A DNA stretch of 60,000 nt from Bolinopsis microptera (Eukaryota > Ctenophora > Tentaculata > Lobata > Bolinopsidae), in assembly GCF_026151205.1 (NCBI RefSeq), contig NC_087072.1, positions 13,122,169-13,182,168 of the forward strand. The letters run 5' to 3'. Numbering within the stretch: the first letter of the stretch is position 1; each line of letters begins with the position of its first letter. The notes beneath the pieces are model-generated. The model was not told the origin of the DNA. It ran no database searches and saw nothing but the letters and a program-made list of their open reading frames with translations. Shown piece by piece: positions 1-10,819 of this stretch. The translations under genes were made by a program, and so were the position numbers.

Positions 1-402
1 GGGCTCGGCTGCAGCTGGAGTCAAAAGCAGAGTCAAAATCAAAGCATAAGCGTTCATGGACTTCTGCTGGTTACTAAATTCAAACTAATATCAATGTGCT
101 GGTTTAACTCTGAACTACATATTTGCAGATGTGAGCAAAACTCTAATGTGAACATACGTATACCTCTAATGTTAGCTTATCCTATTGCTAATATTGTTAT
201 ACACTATTTCTGACTAGGAGTAGGAATAATATCCTTAATTTTTACAATGGCTAAAATTTGTTCACAAAAAATGTGTTATAAAATTTCGCGAATAATCAAC
301 AAGATTCTAGTCTTGAAATCTTTTCCTCTTCTTCTTCTGGGGTCACGAGTTTCCGACCTCCAACATCAATCTTATCACTTAGTGTTTTATAAGACAATTC
401 CT

Positions 403-1459
403 TTACATCTCAATTTCAAGATCCAGCTTGTAGCCTGGTTGAGGGAAGGACTCAGCCTCCATTGACACGTAGATAGCATAGTTACCGTACACTGGTCCGT
501 TCCTGTACTTGTGTCCGTGATCCTTACCCTGAACTTTAACATTCCAACAGCCCCTCTTCCAGCTGCAATCCTGGATGTTGGACACATCATTATTCCAACT
601 GTTGCCGAAGCCTATCTTAATGTTGCTTGTTGGGTTGCAAAAGTAGTCATTACCCAGTCCGTGGGTGTTATCGTCATTGTCATCAGCTCCAGAGAGGTGT
701 CCTCCAGTGAGGACTATTCTGCAGCCGTTATCACCAAACGCCCAGTTGAAGGCCAAGTCTCCGTCCACAGAGAAGATTGGGTCATCTTCCAAGTTTGTGG
801 CGTTTACTGAGATAGATTCCTGGATAGGTCCTCCTTTTGTTACTATCTGTCTGCCAGGGTTCTGGTTCTTGGTTCCGAACCTGTATTTAAGCATAATGTT
901 TGACAAATATCAGATTAAAAAATATTAACGTAGTTGCTCGCAAATTTACATTTTATCAGGGTTTATCTGAATTTTAGGTTCTAAAACAAAGTTTACCTGG
1001 TATAAAGAGAAGCGCCCCAGTGTTTGAACTTGAAGACCTTGACAGCGTCCAGGACGCCCTGTTGATGTCTGACAATAGCGATGTATTTAGCTGGTTCATC
1101 CCAAACTCCTCCACTCAGATAGTCCTTAGTCAGGGCTTCTTCCTCACTTCCAATGTTGTCTCCTGTTGCCCACCCTGAGAAGTTATGAATGTTGAATATC
1201 ACTGTGTTGGTACTAGTCTGTATCGATTGAGTATCGTTCTAATTTCGGAAGTAAATTAAGTTTCTGTTCTCTACTTACCCTCAGTGTACCCGAATATGTG
1301 TCCATCTGATGGATTGATGTTCATCCCCAGGTGCCATGTGCCACGAACTTCTTTTTCCTTATTTGCTTGAATTAGTTTATCCACATCATCTCTGAGATCG
1401 TCCAATATACACCCCAAACAACCGCTACTCAGTAAAATCAAGCAAACGGAAAGTTTCAT
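403..1459 (-). CDS. Secreted protein of unknown family, 3 exons
   Basis: Three exons on the minus strand: 1459-1279, 1201-997 and 880-403. All junctions are GT-AG and the phases add up to 864 bp, giving 287 residues and a TAA stop. The start ATG opens a hydrophobic N-terminus (MKLSVCLILLSSGCLGC) that looks like a signal peptide, so the product is probably secreted. The mature part is rich in Gly, Asn, Asp and aromatic residues, with few cysteines and no TM segment. Exon 3 has a run of Asp/Asn (GADDNDDNTHGLGND) and a C-terminal strand-rich section ending LDLEIEM. I do not recognise the family; a beta-sandwich or lectin-like secreted protein is only a guess. The gene lies head to head with the visible Sec31 exons and may sit inside an upstream Sec31 intron. 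Exon structure is sure, function unknown. Confidence 0.8.
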
Positions 1460-1979
1460 CCTGTCCTGATTTCTTCAATTGTTTCAGTCATAATTCAGAA
1501 TAAGATCAAAGTTTTCAAATATTTAAACAGAATATTGTCGAAATTGAAGTCTGCAAAATAATCCCATTATTTTGGACGCGAAAAGGAATCAACAACGGAA
1601 CTAGTTAGGGTCTAGTTAGACTAATTAGGGTCTAGTTGTGGTTCTGACCAGTTCCTGGAGTGACAGGTGTTTATAAGGGTGGCTGAGGAGTGCGGTAACA
1701 GCTTTCTGTAAAGGAACCTGTCCTTGAAGTGGCCCGTCAAAGAGGTGGTTATACTTAGACCGCCGTTTAGTTTCTTTTGTTCCCCCAGTTCACAGCTTCT
1801 GTGAACGGTATGGCCGATTGTTTGCAGTCTGGTACGAGGTCGTCTCTTTCACGCCAACTCGTTTCTCACTGACATGTCAGTGAATTGACTGCATCTGTTC
1901 TTAATAACTTTGCTAATTTAAATTAACGTCCCCTTGGAATAACACACAGTCTCGTACAAACGACACCATGTGTTGTTAG

Positions 1980-2036
1980 CCACTGTGAAACTCTACTACC
2001 GGACAGGGACTGTCCGGTAGTAGAGTTTCACAGTGG
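1980..2036. repeat. Perfect 27-bp-arm hairpin
   Basis: Arms 1980-2006 and 2010-2036 are exact reverse complements around a 3-nt loop (GGA). Each arm begins with CCACTGTGAAACTC and ends with GGACAG next to the loop. The hairpin is in non-coding DNA upstream of the first visible Sec31 exon. It may be a foldback remnant or a regulatory hairpin; nothing nearby decides. Confidence 0.95.
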
Positions 2037-2279
2037 AGAGGAAATTAGAGCAAGCATTGTGATGGAGAATTTTAAAAACACGTACAATATTTCACGTACA
2101 GTAATTCTACTGATGATATTCGAACACGAAACACGTACGTCGTATCGAATTATCGAATTATTCTCCTAATATATATATATAACAGTAAGTTAGTAAGAAA
2201 GTAACATTAACTAGATAATATCTCATAACATTAACTAGATAATATCTCGTAGCATTAACTAGATAATATCTCCTAACAG

Positions 2280-5200
2280 GTCAGTTTGAAGTGGTGGTAG
2301 ATCTGTGCCTGAAAGCTGGTAGGATGGCTGATGCTCTGGCTGTGGCTATGGCTGGGGGGAGAGAGTTGTTCCAGAAAACTCAACAGGAATACTTCAGACA
2401 AGCAACTTCGCCTTCCGCAGCTGTGAGTCAGAATTTTACTTTCTCTTTCTTTCATCTTGTTTTAAAACAAGACCTATATATATTTAACCGGACAAAAAGC
2501 GGCCCAATTTTTATGTTTTATTTTGATAAAGAACTGGAAACAAATTGATAATGTACGGAATAGATTTGGGAAAATTTTTAATGTCATTCAACATCAAATT
2601 TGGTATTTTCAACATCAGTTTTCTTCTTCAGAACGTAGTAAGAATATTCCTCGAGTCTGTTTAATTTCATCGCAAAATTTTAAAAGTAAACAGCTCAGAC
2701 TTTCTTCCCGGCCGGTGCTCCTACCTAGCCAATATCCATTCGGTTTCACGGTACCTGCTTATCTTAGCAGTTAGCACAGTCGATAAGAGAGTCAGAAAAC
2801 GAATACATTTATAGTATATTACGCACAATCAAAGTAATTTAAGAATATGCAATCAAAATAATATTAAAATAATGATACCCATCAATTCATAACATACAAG
2901 TTATTCAACCAAGAGTCTCATAATATTCTGGTGCCGAGCTGCAAACATTCCTCCAGATACCAACAGAATATCTGACAACCCTGCTGAATCTATCTCTGTA
3001 TTTGTGTCTGAGTGAAGGTTTCCTTAGTATGATGATGAGAGGGTACACTGCTGCGTTTATCAGAGGGAATGTGTACTGAGATAGGAGAGCCGGGACTGTG
3101 GATTGGTAGGGGTCCAGATTATCATCTGAGGAATTTAGAAAATGTGAGATCACATTGTTCAACAACAGAAAATTAAATTAGATTTAGTTTGCAACGAATT
3201 CGGGTAAAGAATTTCAAAAAAGTTGACTGAATATTGTCAATGATAGCAATTAAGCTCACACTACCTTGGCCAGCAGCGCGAGCCAGTAAGAAAGCGATGT
3301 CCGGCGAATGAAAGAAAGTGCAGATGACAAACAACATGGACACTAAAAACACAGTCACGTTCACGTGATTGGACTCTGCTGACAGCTCAGCTCGTCCGTT
3401 TGAAAGAGATTTCTTGATATAGTGCATTTGAATCACCATACAAACCAACACAGCTACACAGGGCAACATAAACGCCACTATCTCAACTATTGATCGCAAT
3501 ATTACGGGATTATCATGGTGAATAGATCTAATAAAGAATATTCTAGCAAATCCGTATGCTATAAATGTCGAAGTACCTTCCATCAACTTGAACCATTGGG
3601 CTGGACAATGTCCCCTATCATCAATAAAGGCAGGTGAATTAGATAGAGCATCAGCGAACCCCACGACAGCGGTCACAGCCCAAATACAGGCTCCAAACAT
3701 CATGGCAGAGTTCACTGCAGTACGGTTGATTCTAAAAAACGGGTTTTTAATGTTGATAGTCTTTGTAACTGATAGTACAACGTTGAAAAAGACGGAGCAA
3801 ACGTAGCTAGTACCTGCGAGGGGAAAATGAAAGATATTGGACCATTTTGGCACAAAAGCTTGGCTGTTGAAAAGGCAGATAAGAGCTGGGATTGCCTCGA
3901 ATATGGAGCCGAATGCTTGGACCATGTCAAATGCTGCTATCAGCATGAAAATAGAGGTAACAAACTTCCTTCTGTCTGGGAAGTAATCCACTACAATTAT
4001 AGAGTTTTGAAGGAGGATGAAGGCAGAGAGAAGGAGGTTTCCTGGAAGCATGTATTTGAAAGTCGTTGAGATTGTTGCGTTTCCATCCTCAGTCATGGCC
4101 ATCGTACTTGGGTGATAACTAAGTTTAATGATCAGTGGATCCCACTAAAATTAACTTATGGAAAGACTGGTTTATGTGGACGTGATTATCGAAAAGGTTT
4201 GCAAGCCACGATTTTAGCCATCAAAATCACGAGTTCAAAGCAGACACGCTCAAATGTATATTACCAATAATTCTTACAGCTTATTTCCTATTTGCTGTCA
4301 TGACGTATGCGCGTAAGATGAAACCAAAGATAAGTCAACCAGCGTACGTTGCATAATTTCTGGGTACCATCGAGCTAGACCTGGAGGGGGATATTTAAAA
4401 CATATAAGTGATACGAAAGGATTTTATAAGCAGGAGCTTTCAAAATACTTGTGTAAATCGTCTTCAGCTGGAGCTAGATGTTCAATGTTCATATTATGTT
4501 GATTTAAAATACCGGAGGGTAGAAGAAATTGCAAATATCTCACTAATTCTGGCAACCTCACAGCTGCTCTCATGCATCATCTCTCAACGTTGGGCTAACC
4601 TGGTAGAGACGGTAGAGTTGTCGAACTGGAAAGAAGCGCTGGCTATCCTCCTCTCTTACGCTAAACCAACCGAGTTCAATGGTCTTTGTGGTAAGTACGG
4701 CAGTCTAAAGTTGTGTCTTATATTATACATGTTATAGCTTTTATAAGGTGGTGTTATAGCGTTTATGATTTATTTATTTTATTATTATTTATTATTATTT
4801 TGCGTTATTGGTTTTTGAAGATTTCTGAAAGAGAAGATAGGCGAACTGTGGCTAATTTCTAACAACTGACAATAAGTTTGATACTGTAATGTAAGGGGTA
4901 ATGATATATTGTATTGCTTAATATAGCCTCAGCACTCCTGCCTTTTGTTCGCCGCCTGAGATTTCCGGTAGCGAGAAAGTCCTTGTCCCTAATTGCTTTG
5001 TGCCCAGTTGATAATAACATTGTTTCAGATACACTTGCTGACAGATTGAGTGCAGATCCCAACTACACTTTGGAAGCTACGTTGTGTTATATTTGTAGTG
5101 GAAATGTGGCGGAACTGTTGGAATGTTGGCAGAGCGCCAATTCTGATGATACTTCCAGCCCTCTTCAACTTCAGGTTCACATTTTTTTAACGCGCTACTT

Positions 5201-8162
5201 GCTAACACTTACCTTGTAATAATTTCCATCAATTTATGATTTAGAATGATATAAGATCCTAGGTTTTTGTTCAAAGTTTGTCTCTAATTAGACACAACTT
5301 GACACCACACATGCCAGGAGTTGATAGAGAAAGTGATGTGTCTCCAGAGCACTAACAGCACTAACAGACCCCTGGAGGGGGAGAGGGTTGTAGCTAACCT
5401 CCTCAAGTACTCCCAACTTCTAGCTGAACAGGGCAAACTGTCCAATGCTCTCACTTACATCAGCGCTACCCCCACTGTAAGTACCCTGACCCTATAGTAC
5501 ACACTAAGTTTAAATTAAATCTGGGATTCACTTTTCTCCGAGTAAATATTATCTGTAACATTAATTGAAAGAAAACTCGTGTCAAGATTATCTTCTCTTT
5601 ACTGCTGATTCTAATTACAATGAATATTGAATAATCTGTGATACTCAGTACTCTCTATAAAGTTTATTCTCGTAGGATGCAGCTGCAGAGTTCAAGTACA
5701 AGTTACATATGGCTATAAACGACCCCTCCCTACCCCGGCCCCCTGTACCCTACACTCGGGCCAGACTACCTTCTGCCGCCTCTAGTGTCACACCCAGTGT
5801 AAGTTATTATCGTGTGATTGTCATGTGATGATAATGTTATAATCATGCAATTGGTTTCTGTACTGTTTTTAAGTTAGAAGAATATCACTTTCACACCCTC
5901 TGATTTCAGTCTCCAGCAGCCAGCACATACACCGGTTACTCACACTCCACATATAACCCCTCGTCCTACGCGCCAACTAGCTATGCTCCTAGCTCTGTAG
6001 GAGGCCCTCCTAGCTCTGTTGGAGCTCCTCCTAGCTCTGTTGGAGCTCCTCCTAGCTCTTATACTCCTGCTGCTAGCATCGTGTCTGGTAACTCCTCCTT
6101 CGCTCCTCCGGCCAAGGTAATACGGCGGGCGCCAAATCATGCTGAACATTTGCAATCTGACGAAAACGGCTAATTAAAAGTTTCTTGTGAGATTTTTGAC
6201 TATGACAGGTTGTTTAAACTGTTCATTCTGTTTTCAGATCGCATACCAACCTCCGACCTACAAAGCCCCAGAGCCGCAAGCTCCTACCCCAGCCCCTGCT
6301 CCAGATCCAGCTCCTGGTCCCCCTACCCAGCCTCCATTCTCCCAACCTCCTCCAGGCAGCTTCTCCCAACCCCCTCCGGGCAGCCTCTCCCAACCCCCTC
6401 CGGGCAGCCTCTCCCAACCCCCTCCAGGCAGTTTCTCCCAACCCCCTCCAGGCAGTTTCTCCCAACCCCCGGCCCCACCAACTAGTTATGCGCAACCTCC
6501 GACCAGTTACACTCCCCCTGCGCCAGGATCATACACTGGTTCCTCCGTATCTACATTTACTCCGTACATACCTGCCCCGGGAACTGAACCTTCTCCTCCT
6601 CCTGCTAGTAAGTCTTGTTTATGTCTTGTCAATTTAGATAACATCTTCTATTTTGTTTTCTGTAATCTAATTAAGTCGATATAATATGGTCAAACATACT
6701 GAATTGTTTTCATTGATGATATCTAAACAATTAACAATGTATATGTTTTAGAGCTTGCAGCGAGACCTAAGAGTGCATGGAACGATCCTCCGATGTTAAA
6801 AAAGAAGACCGCATCCAATGCTCCTGTAGCTACTCAAAAGATAACAACGCCGGTGGTCGGTCCTGTCAAAACAGGTAAAAATACTGCTGGAAAATTTGCT
6901 GACGTGACATAATGTACTTTTAGCAGCGCGCGTTGACAAGTTGTTTGGAATTCAGCACTCATTACACGAGCGAGTAACGTACGCGCACTGTAGAATTCTC
7001 ATGTAGTACTATTTTCAGTGGACCTGGATCCTAATTCTGCAGCGAACTATGCCGGACAACCGCAGCCTGGCCCTGGAGCGTACAATGCACCCCAGCCTGT
7101 CCAGCAGCCTTACAATCCTAACAGTTACGCTGCAGCTCCGCCAGAGCCAGCCCCTGCACCGGTAAATATATTCAATATCCATTCATTGTCCTTACTGTTG
7201 AAAATGGGTGATTTGCTATTGAAATGGGAATTAAAAACAATCTCATGCTCACCAGGCTCCAGTCGAAAAACCCTCAGTTCCTGATCATTACCTCCCGATG
7301 TTAAATGCTCTCGAATCTGCTACCAACGATTGTAAAAACGTCTCGCAAAACCCTGTGAGTAGCCATTTAATACACGTCTATCTTAAAGTCAGTGGAAATA
7401 ACACCGGGTTAAATTGAAACTCTGCTCGTCTACTACAGTACATCTGTAAACCTGACAACTCCCAATATTCACTTCAGACGCACCGTAGAAAATTGGAAGA
7501 AGTAACAGCGAAGCTAGAAGCGCTGAAGGATAGGCTGAGATACGACTGTGTTTCTGGTGCAGTAGTGGAGAATCTCAACAACATTGCTAGTGGTTCGTTA
7601 CACCATTTGTACAGACATTACTTCTGTACTATGACGGATGCAATACTTCTTAAATAAACGGACTGTTTTCGAGTTATTTATTGTCTTACCAAATTGACGG
7701 CTGAATGATCTTATACCGCTAATGACACGTGTAACATGACATCTTGCTCAATGTCGACCGTCTCATTCGGTCAACTTATTCTAGAAATTAAGAGTCAAAG
7801 TATGGAAAACATTTAGATATCAACATTTTTCTCGTATTTCAGCTATAAGTGTGAAAGATTACAACCAAGCGCTGTACATCCACTCCCATGTTGCACAAAC
7901 TGCAAACTTCAGCGAGGTTGGCTCATTCTTACCCGGCATCAAAGTACTGCTTCAGGTCTGTATAAATTAGTTGCTATTAGTTAAATGGTACTTTACATTC
8001 TTTGTGCTAATTTGGTAACCATCTTTGTTTTTACCATTAGAATTAGTTCCAATAAATTTAACATCCTCACACTTTGGCTATAAACTGACTGATGAGTTTC
8101 ATCTCAATAATTTATCTTCTTTTCAGATTGGGGCTCAGTTGCACACAGTACACCACTACTAA
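2280..8162 (+). CDS. SEC31: Sec31, COPII outer-coat protein (C-terminal part, 13 exons)
   Basis: Exons 2280-2422, 4564-4690, 5029-5174, 5318-5476, 5676-5798, 5910-6116, 6238-6607, 6752-6874, 7019-7161, 7256-7354, 7478-7592, 7843-7955 and 8127-8162 are all GT-AG and stay in phase to the TAA. The order matches animal Sec31: the alpha-solenoid (ICLHDNRMADA-like LCLKAGRMADALAVAMAGG, then LSNWKEALAILLSYAKP, ATLCYICSGNVAELLECW, ELIEKVMCLQ). Next comes a Pro-rich linker with SQPPPGS repeats (exon 7), then the WNDPP motif in exon 8, the short Sec31 stretch known to contact Sec23-Sar1 and boost GTP hydrolysis. The C-terminal helical domain follows (AISVKDYNQALYIHSHVAQTANFSEVGSFLPGIKVLL). Sec31 pairs with Sec13 to build the COPII cage for ER export. 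The N-terminal WD40 propeller and first solenoid part (about 600 residues) are not seen upstream; they may lie left of the window beyond a nested gene. Confidence 0.93.
2905..4102 (-). CDS. Rhodopsin-like GPCR nested in a Sec31 intron, 2 exons
   Basis: Exons 4102-3265 and 3125-2905 join in phase (GT-AG) into 352 residues. Seven hydrophobic segments can be traced: TM1 near 20-40, TM2 45-70, TM3 95-115, TM4 135-155, TM5 near 210-230, TM6 near 250-270 and TM7 in exon 2. N-glycosylation sites (NAT, NIS-like) are near the N-terminus. Conserved positions diverge: the DRY region at the end of TM3 reads SVTKTINIKNPFF, and the NPxxY region in TM7 reads NAAVYPLII, so the N-P-x-x-Y order is altered. TM7 is followed by a basic helix-8-like stretch (RKPSLRHKYRDR). 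This looks like a lineage-specific class A orphan receptor. A second in-frame Met (4096) could also be the start. The gene lies wholly within the Sec31 intron 2423-4563 on the opposite strand. Ligand cannot be predicted. Confidence 0.82.
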
Positions 8163-8451
8163 AACCTGAGCTTGTCACTTGGGCTGTTCTTAACAATCTC
8201 ACGAGCGGTCCTCTGTATTGTAGTGTTTTAATAACTTTTTCTAGCTGGTTTAGTGTATAATGTTAGATCTAATAATTTTTATAAACACAGAACGAATTTC
8301 TGATATCTATAAAATTTTACAGTTGACTTGTTAAAATTGCACCGTCATGATGATATGTAGCTAATAATGAATCAATTTTAACTGAATATTATGCAATTTG
8401 AACGAATGTGTGTTACATTATCTTTGAAATGTACATTTTTGACTAATGAGC

Positions 8452-8457
8452 AATAAA
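8452..8457 (+). terminator. Polyadenylation signal of Sec31
   Basis: An AATAAA hexamer lies about 290 bp past the Sec31 stop, in AT-rich sequence at the expected distance for a 3' UTR end. It is the first good hexamer after the stop. Confidence 0.6.
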
Positions 8458-10819
8458 GTAAGTAAGTTTACAGTAATATGTACTATGTTTTACGGTTATG
8501 TACAATGTTTGCAGTAATGTACAAAGTTTCGGTAACTCGCGATGTGCAGAATTGTACAGTTGTGTAGCGAATGAAATACATTGCAGCGCTTTCTGCAGAA
8601 TTTAGATTCAGTATATGCCGATGTGATTTATATAAAGTGCTAATTGTGATACGAAAAGCGGTTTAACTCATTTTTCAGTATAACTTTCAGAGTCTAATTT
8701 CGACAGAATTAACAAGTAAAACTCTTAAATTACGCGAATTCATCAGAAACCTGATGTAAAAGGAAATAATACAGAACTTTTGGTTAAACATTGTTATTCA
8801 AATCATGTTCTGGAGACCAGATAGATGGCCTTTAGGTCCTTTATTTCCAATAATAGACAAATCTGATGTCGCTGATTTATCACGTTTAAACAACTGGCAG
8901 CAGCAAGCTCCAATGGTCAAAGCAGAGGCTCGAATACCAGAAATAGGGGTGGGAGAATTATGTCGTCCTGTCTTCTGAAACTAGGTTAAAGGTCCTGATA
9001 GTAGGTCCAAAAGTTAAGAACTGACGACGATATTTCCCGGTGTTATTCTACTGCAAGGGAATACAGCTGTGTTAAGTAGTCCACTAAGTGAGGGTCACCG
9101 GACCCACTGTTTGCCGGTAGAATTGGCAAGTGGACTCCATTACGCAGGAGTTCCCCATATTATATAACTCATTCTCTTCACCGGCAGTGCATCATTTCAT
9201 ACACACAGCAGCTTCTTCTTCATAAATTAAGCATAACTAGGGGCTATTTAATATCAATTACTTAAAACCTATTTCCATACAAATTCGTTTGTGAACGAAA
9301 AAATCAGTGCTTTAATCAAGATAAAGGTGTCACAGTAAGTAAGCACGATTCTATTCCTCTAGGTCAGTAAAATCAATCCTTTCAATTGCGAACAGTCGGT
9401 CGGCTTATATAAATACATAGCGTGTTGTTAATTTGCCGGTGTAAGTGGAAACTTAATTAGAAATTACGTTGGCTTGCTGGTTTTATGGCGACCGACTGTT
9501 GCAGCTAATTCTGACTACAAAAAACATCAACCAAATTACACTCAATCTTAGCAATTCATCTCACATCAATAAATATATATGATATAAAAATTCCATAATT
9601 TACCCATACATTTGCATTCCGTAGAACAGAATCACAACACTTTGTTCAGTGAACAATGTTCACAAAAATAGTTCCATAATTTTTAATATCCCTAGTCTAA
9701 CTAAAGAAATATAATGTCGTGATTTTGCTCCTGTTGACTCTTATGTGAAACATTTCACCAGCAACAAGCACCGTTTTAGCACGAACAATCTACTTAATAT
9801 AAATGGTTTGTTCGTTTAAGGCGGAGTAAATAACAAAGTTTAACTAACTTGAAATAAGATGCAATAAATTAAAAATAAGGTGCTTGTTGCGTTATCAGTA
9901 GCAGTCCACTCTGGGACTAGCTGAACTCAGTGTAAAACATGTCACGAATCAACTAACTAGGAAGCTTCTCCTAAAATGTGTCGTTGGTTAATTTGTACAT
10001 AGTACAATTGAGACAATCTCGATCTTGTCCTAAAATACGTGTAACATTTTTAAAACCTATTTATAGGATATCTGACCAGGTTGAGCAAGTATATATCTTT
10101 AAAGAAATAATTTAATCATTCTAGATCGAGATTACCTCATGACTCAAAAATCTCTCATTAATGGGAATTCCTGGGAAGCACTACACGTATTGAATATTTT
10201 AAGTTTAATCCTCACGTTCCTAGATAATATTTTATTAACTTATATTATATAATAGTAGTGGAAGGCATTTTTAATTGGGTCTTTTTACCTAGCATTTTAG
10301 TTTATAGTTTATTAATCTTTATAGGAATATTTATGATGACGTGTGATTTGATTTGATTTCCTTTTGATTTAGGAAAGGTGGCGCCGAATAGAACGAAACA
10401 GGACTTTTCAAGGTTATGATTTGGTGCGTGATAATGCAGCGAGTTTAAAGTGGGCCTAGGTTTTATCTATACCAAAATTCTTATCGGTAGGTCAGGCTTA
10501 TCTTCATATAAATTCAGTTCCAAAGAATTACGAAATTATGGCCACTTCCCAGCAATTCCTTCAACTCATAAATTAAATCACAGCGGTTAAATGAGCTGCC
10601 TCCATATCAGAACACCATATCTTCAAGAACAAGCTACACCAACGAGGACTTATTATCAGGTACTATTATTGTAATAAGATAAACCAGAATCAAGGCACTG
10701 TAATCAGGACAGGCTCACTGAACTGATCAAGAGAACAGACTTGATCCCGGGTCGGATATATTCTTATACTTCAAATACTACAAAATCTACAAAAAAACTA
10801 AGTTAACATACTTAAAATA
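8458..10819. other. Intergenic region without a convincing gene
   Basis: This AT-rich stretch separates the convergent Sec31 and mitoferrin genes. I see no exon with recognisable protein similarity. One short ORF (8805-8978) is listed separately. Both 3' UTRs must end inside it. Confidence 0.6.
8805..8978 (+). CDS. Possible small ORF, 57 residues
   Basis: An ATG-to-TGA ORF of 57 codons, starting MFWRPDRWPLGPLFPIID. It has several Trp and Pro residues and no signal peptide or TM segment. No family is recognised. It sits just 3' of the Sec31 polyadenylation signal. It may be chance; listed because it is the only non-trivial ORF in the gap. Confidence 0.15.
   Translation: MFWRPDRWPLGPLFPIIDKSDVADLSRLNNWQQQAPMVKAEARIPEIGVGELCRPVF

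Noticed and set aside
1606-1660. TTAGGG-like telomeric words
   Set aside because: Only two TTAGGG hits within GTCTAGTT repeats; no telomeric array.
6223-6495. Minus-strand ORF opposite the Sec31 Pro-rich exon
   Set aside because: Shadow of the SQPPPGS repeats; the plus frame fits Sec31 with valid splice sites.
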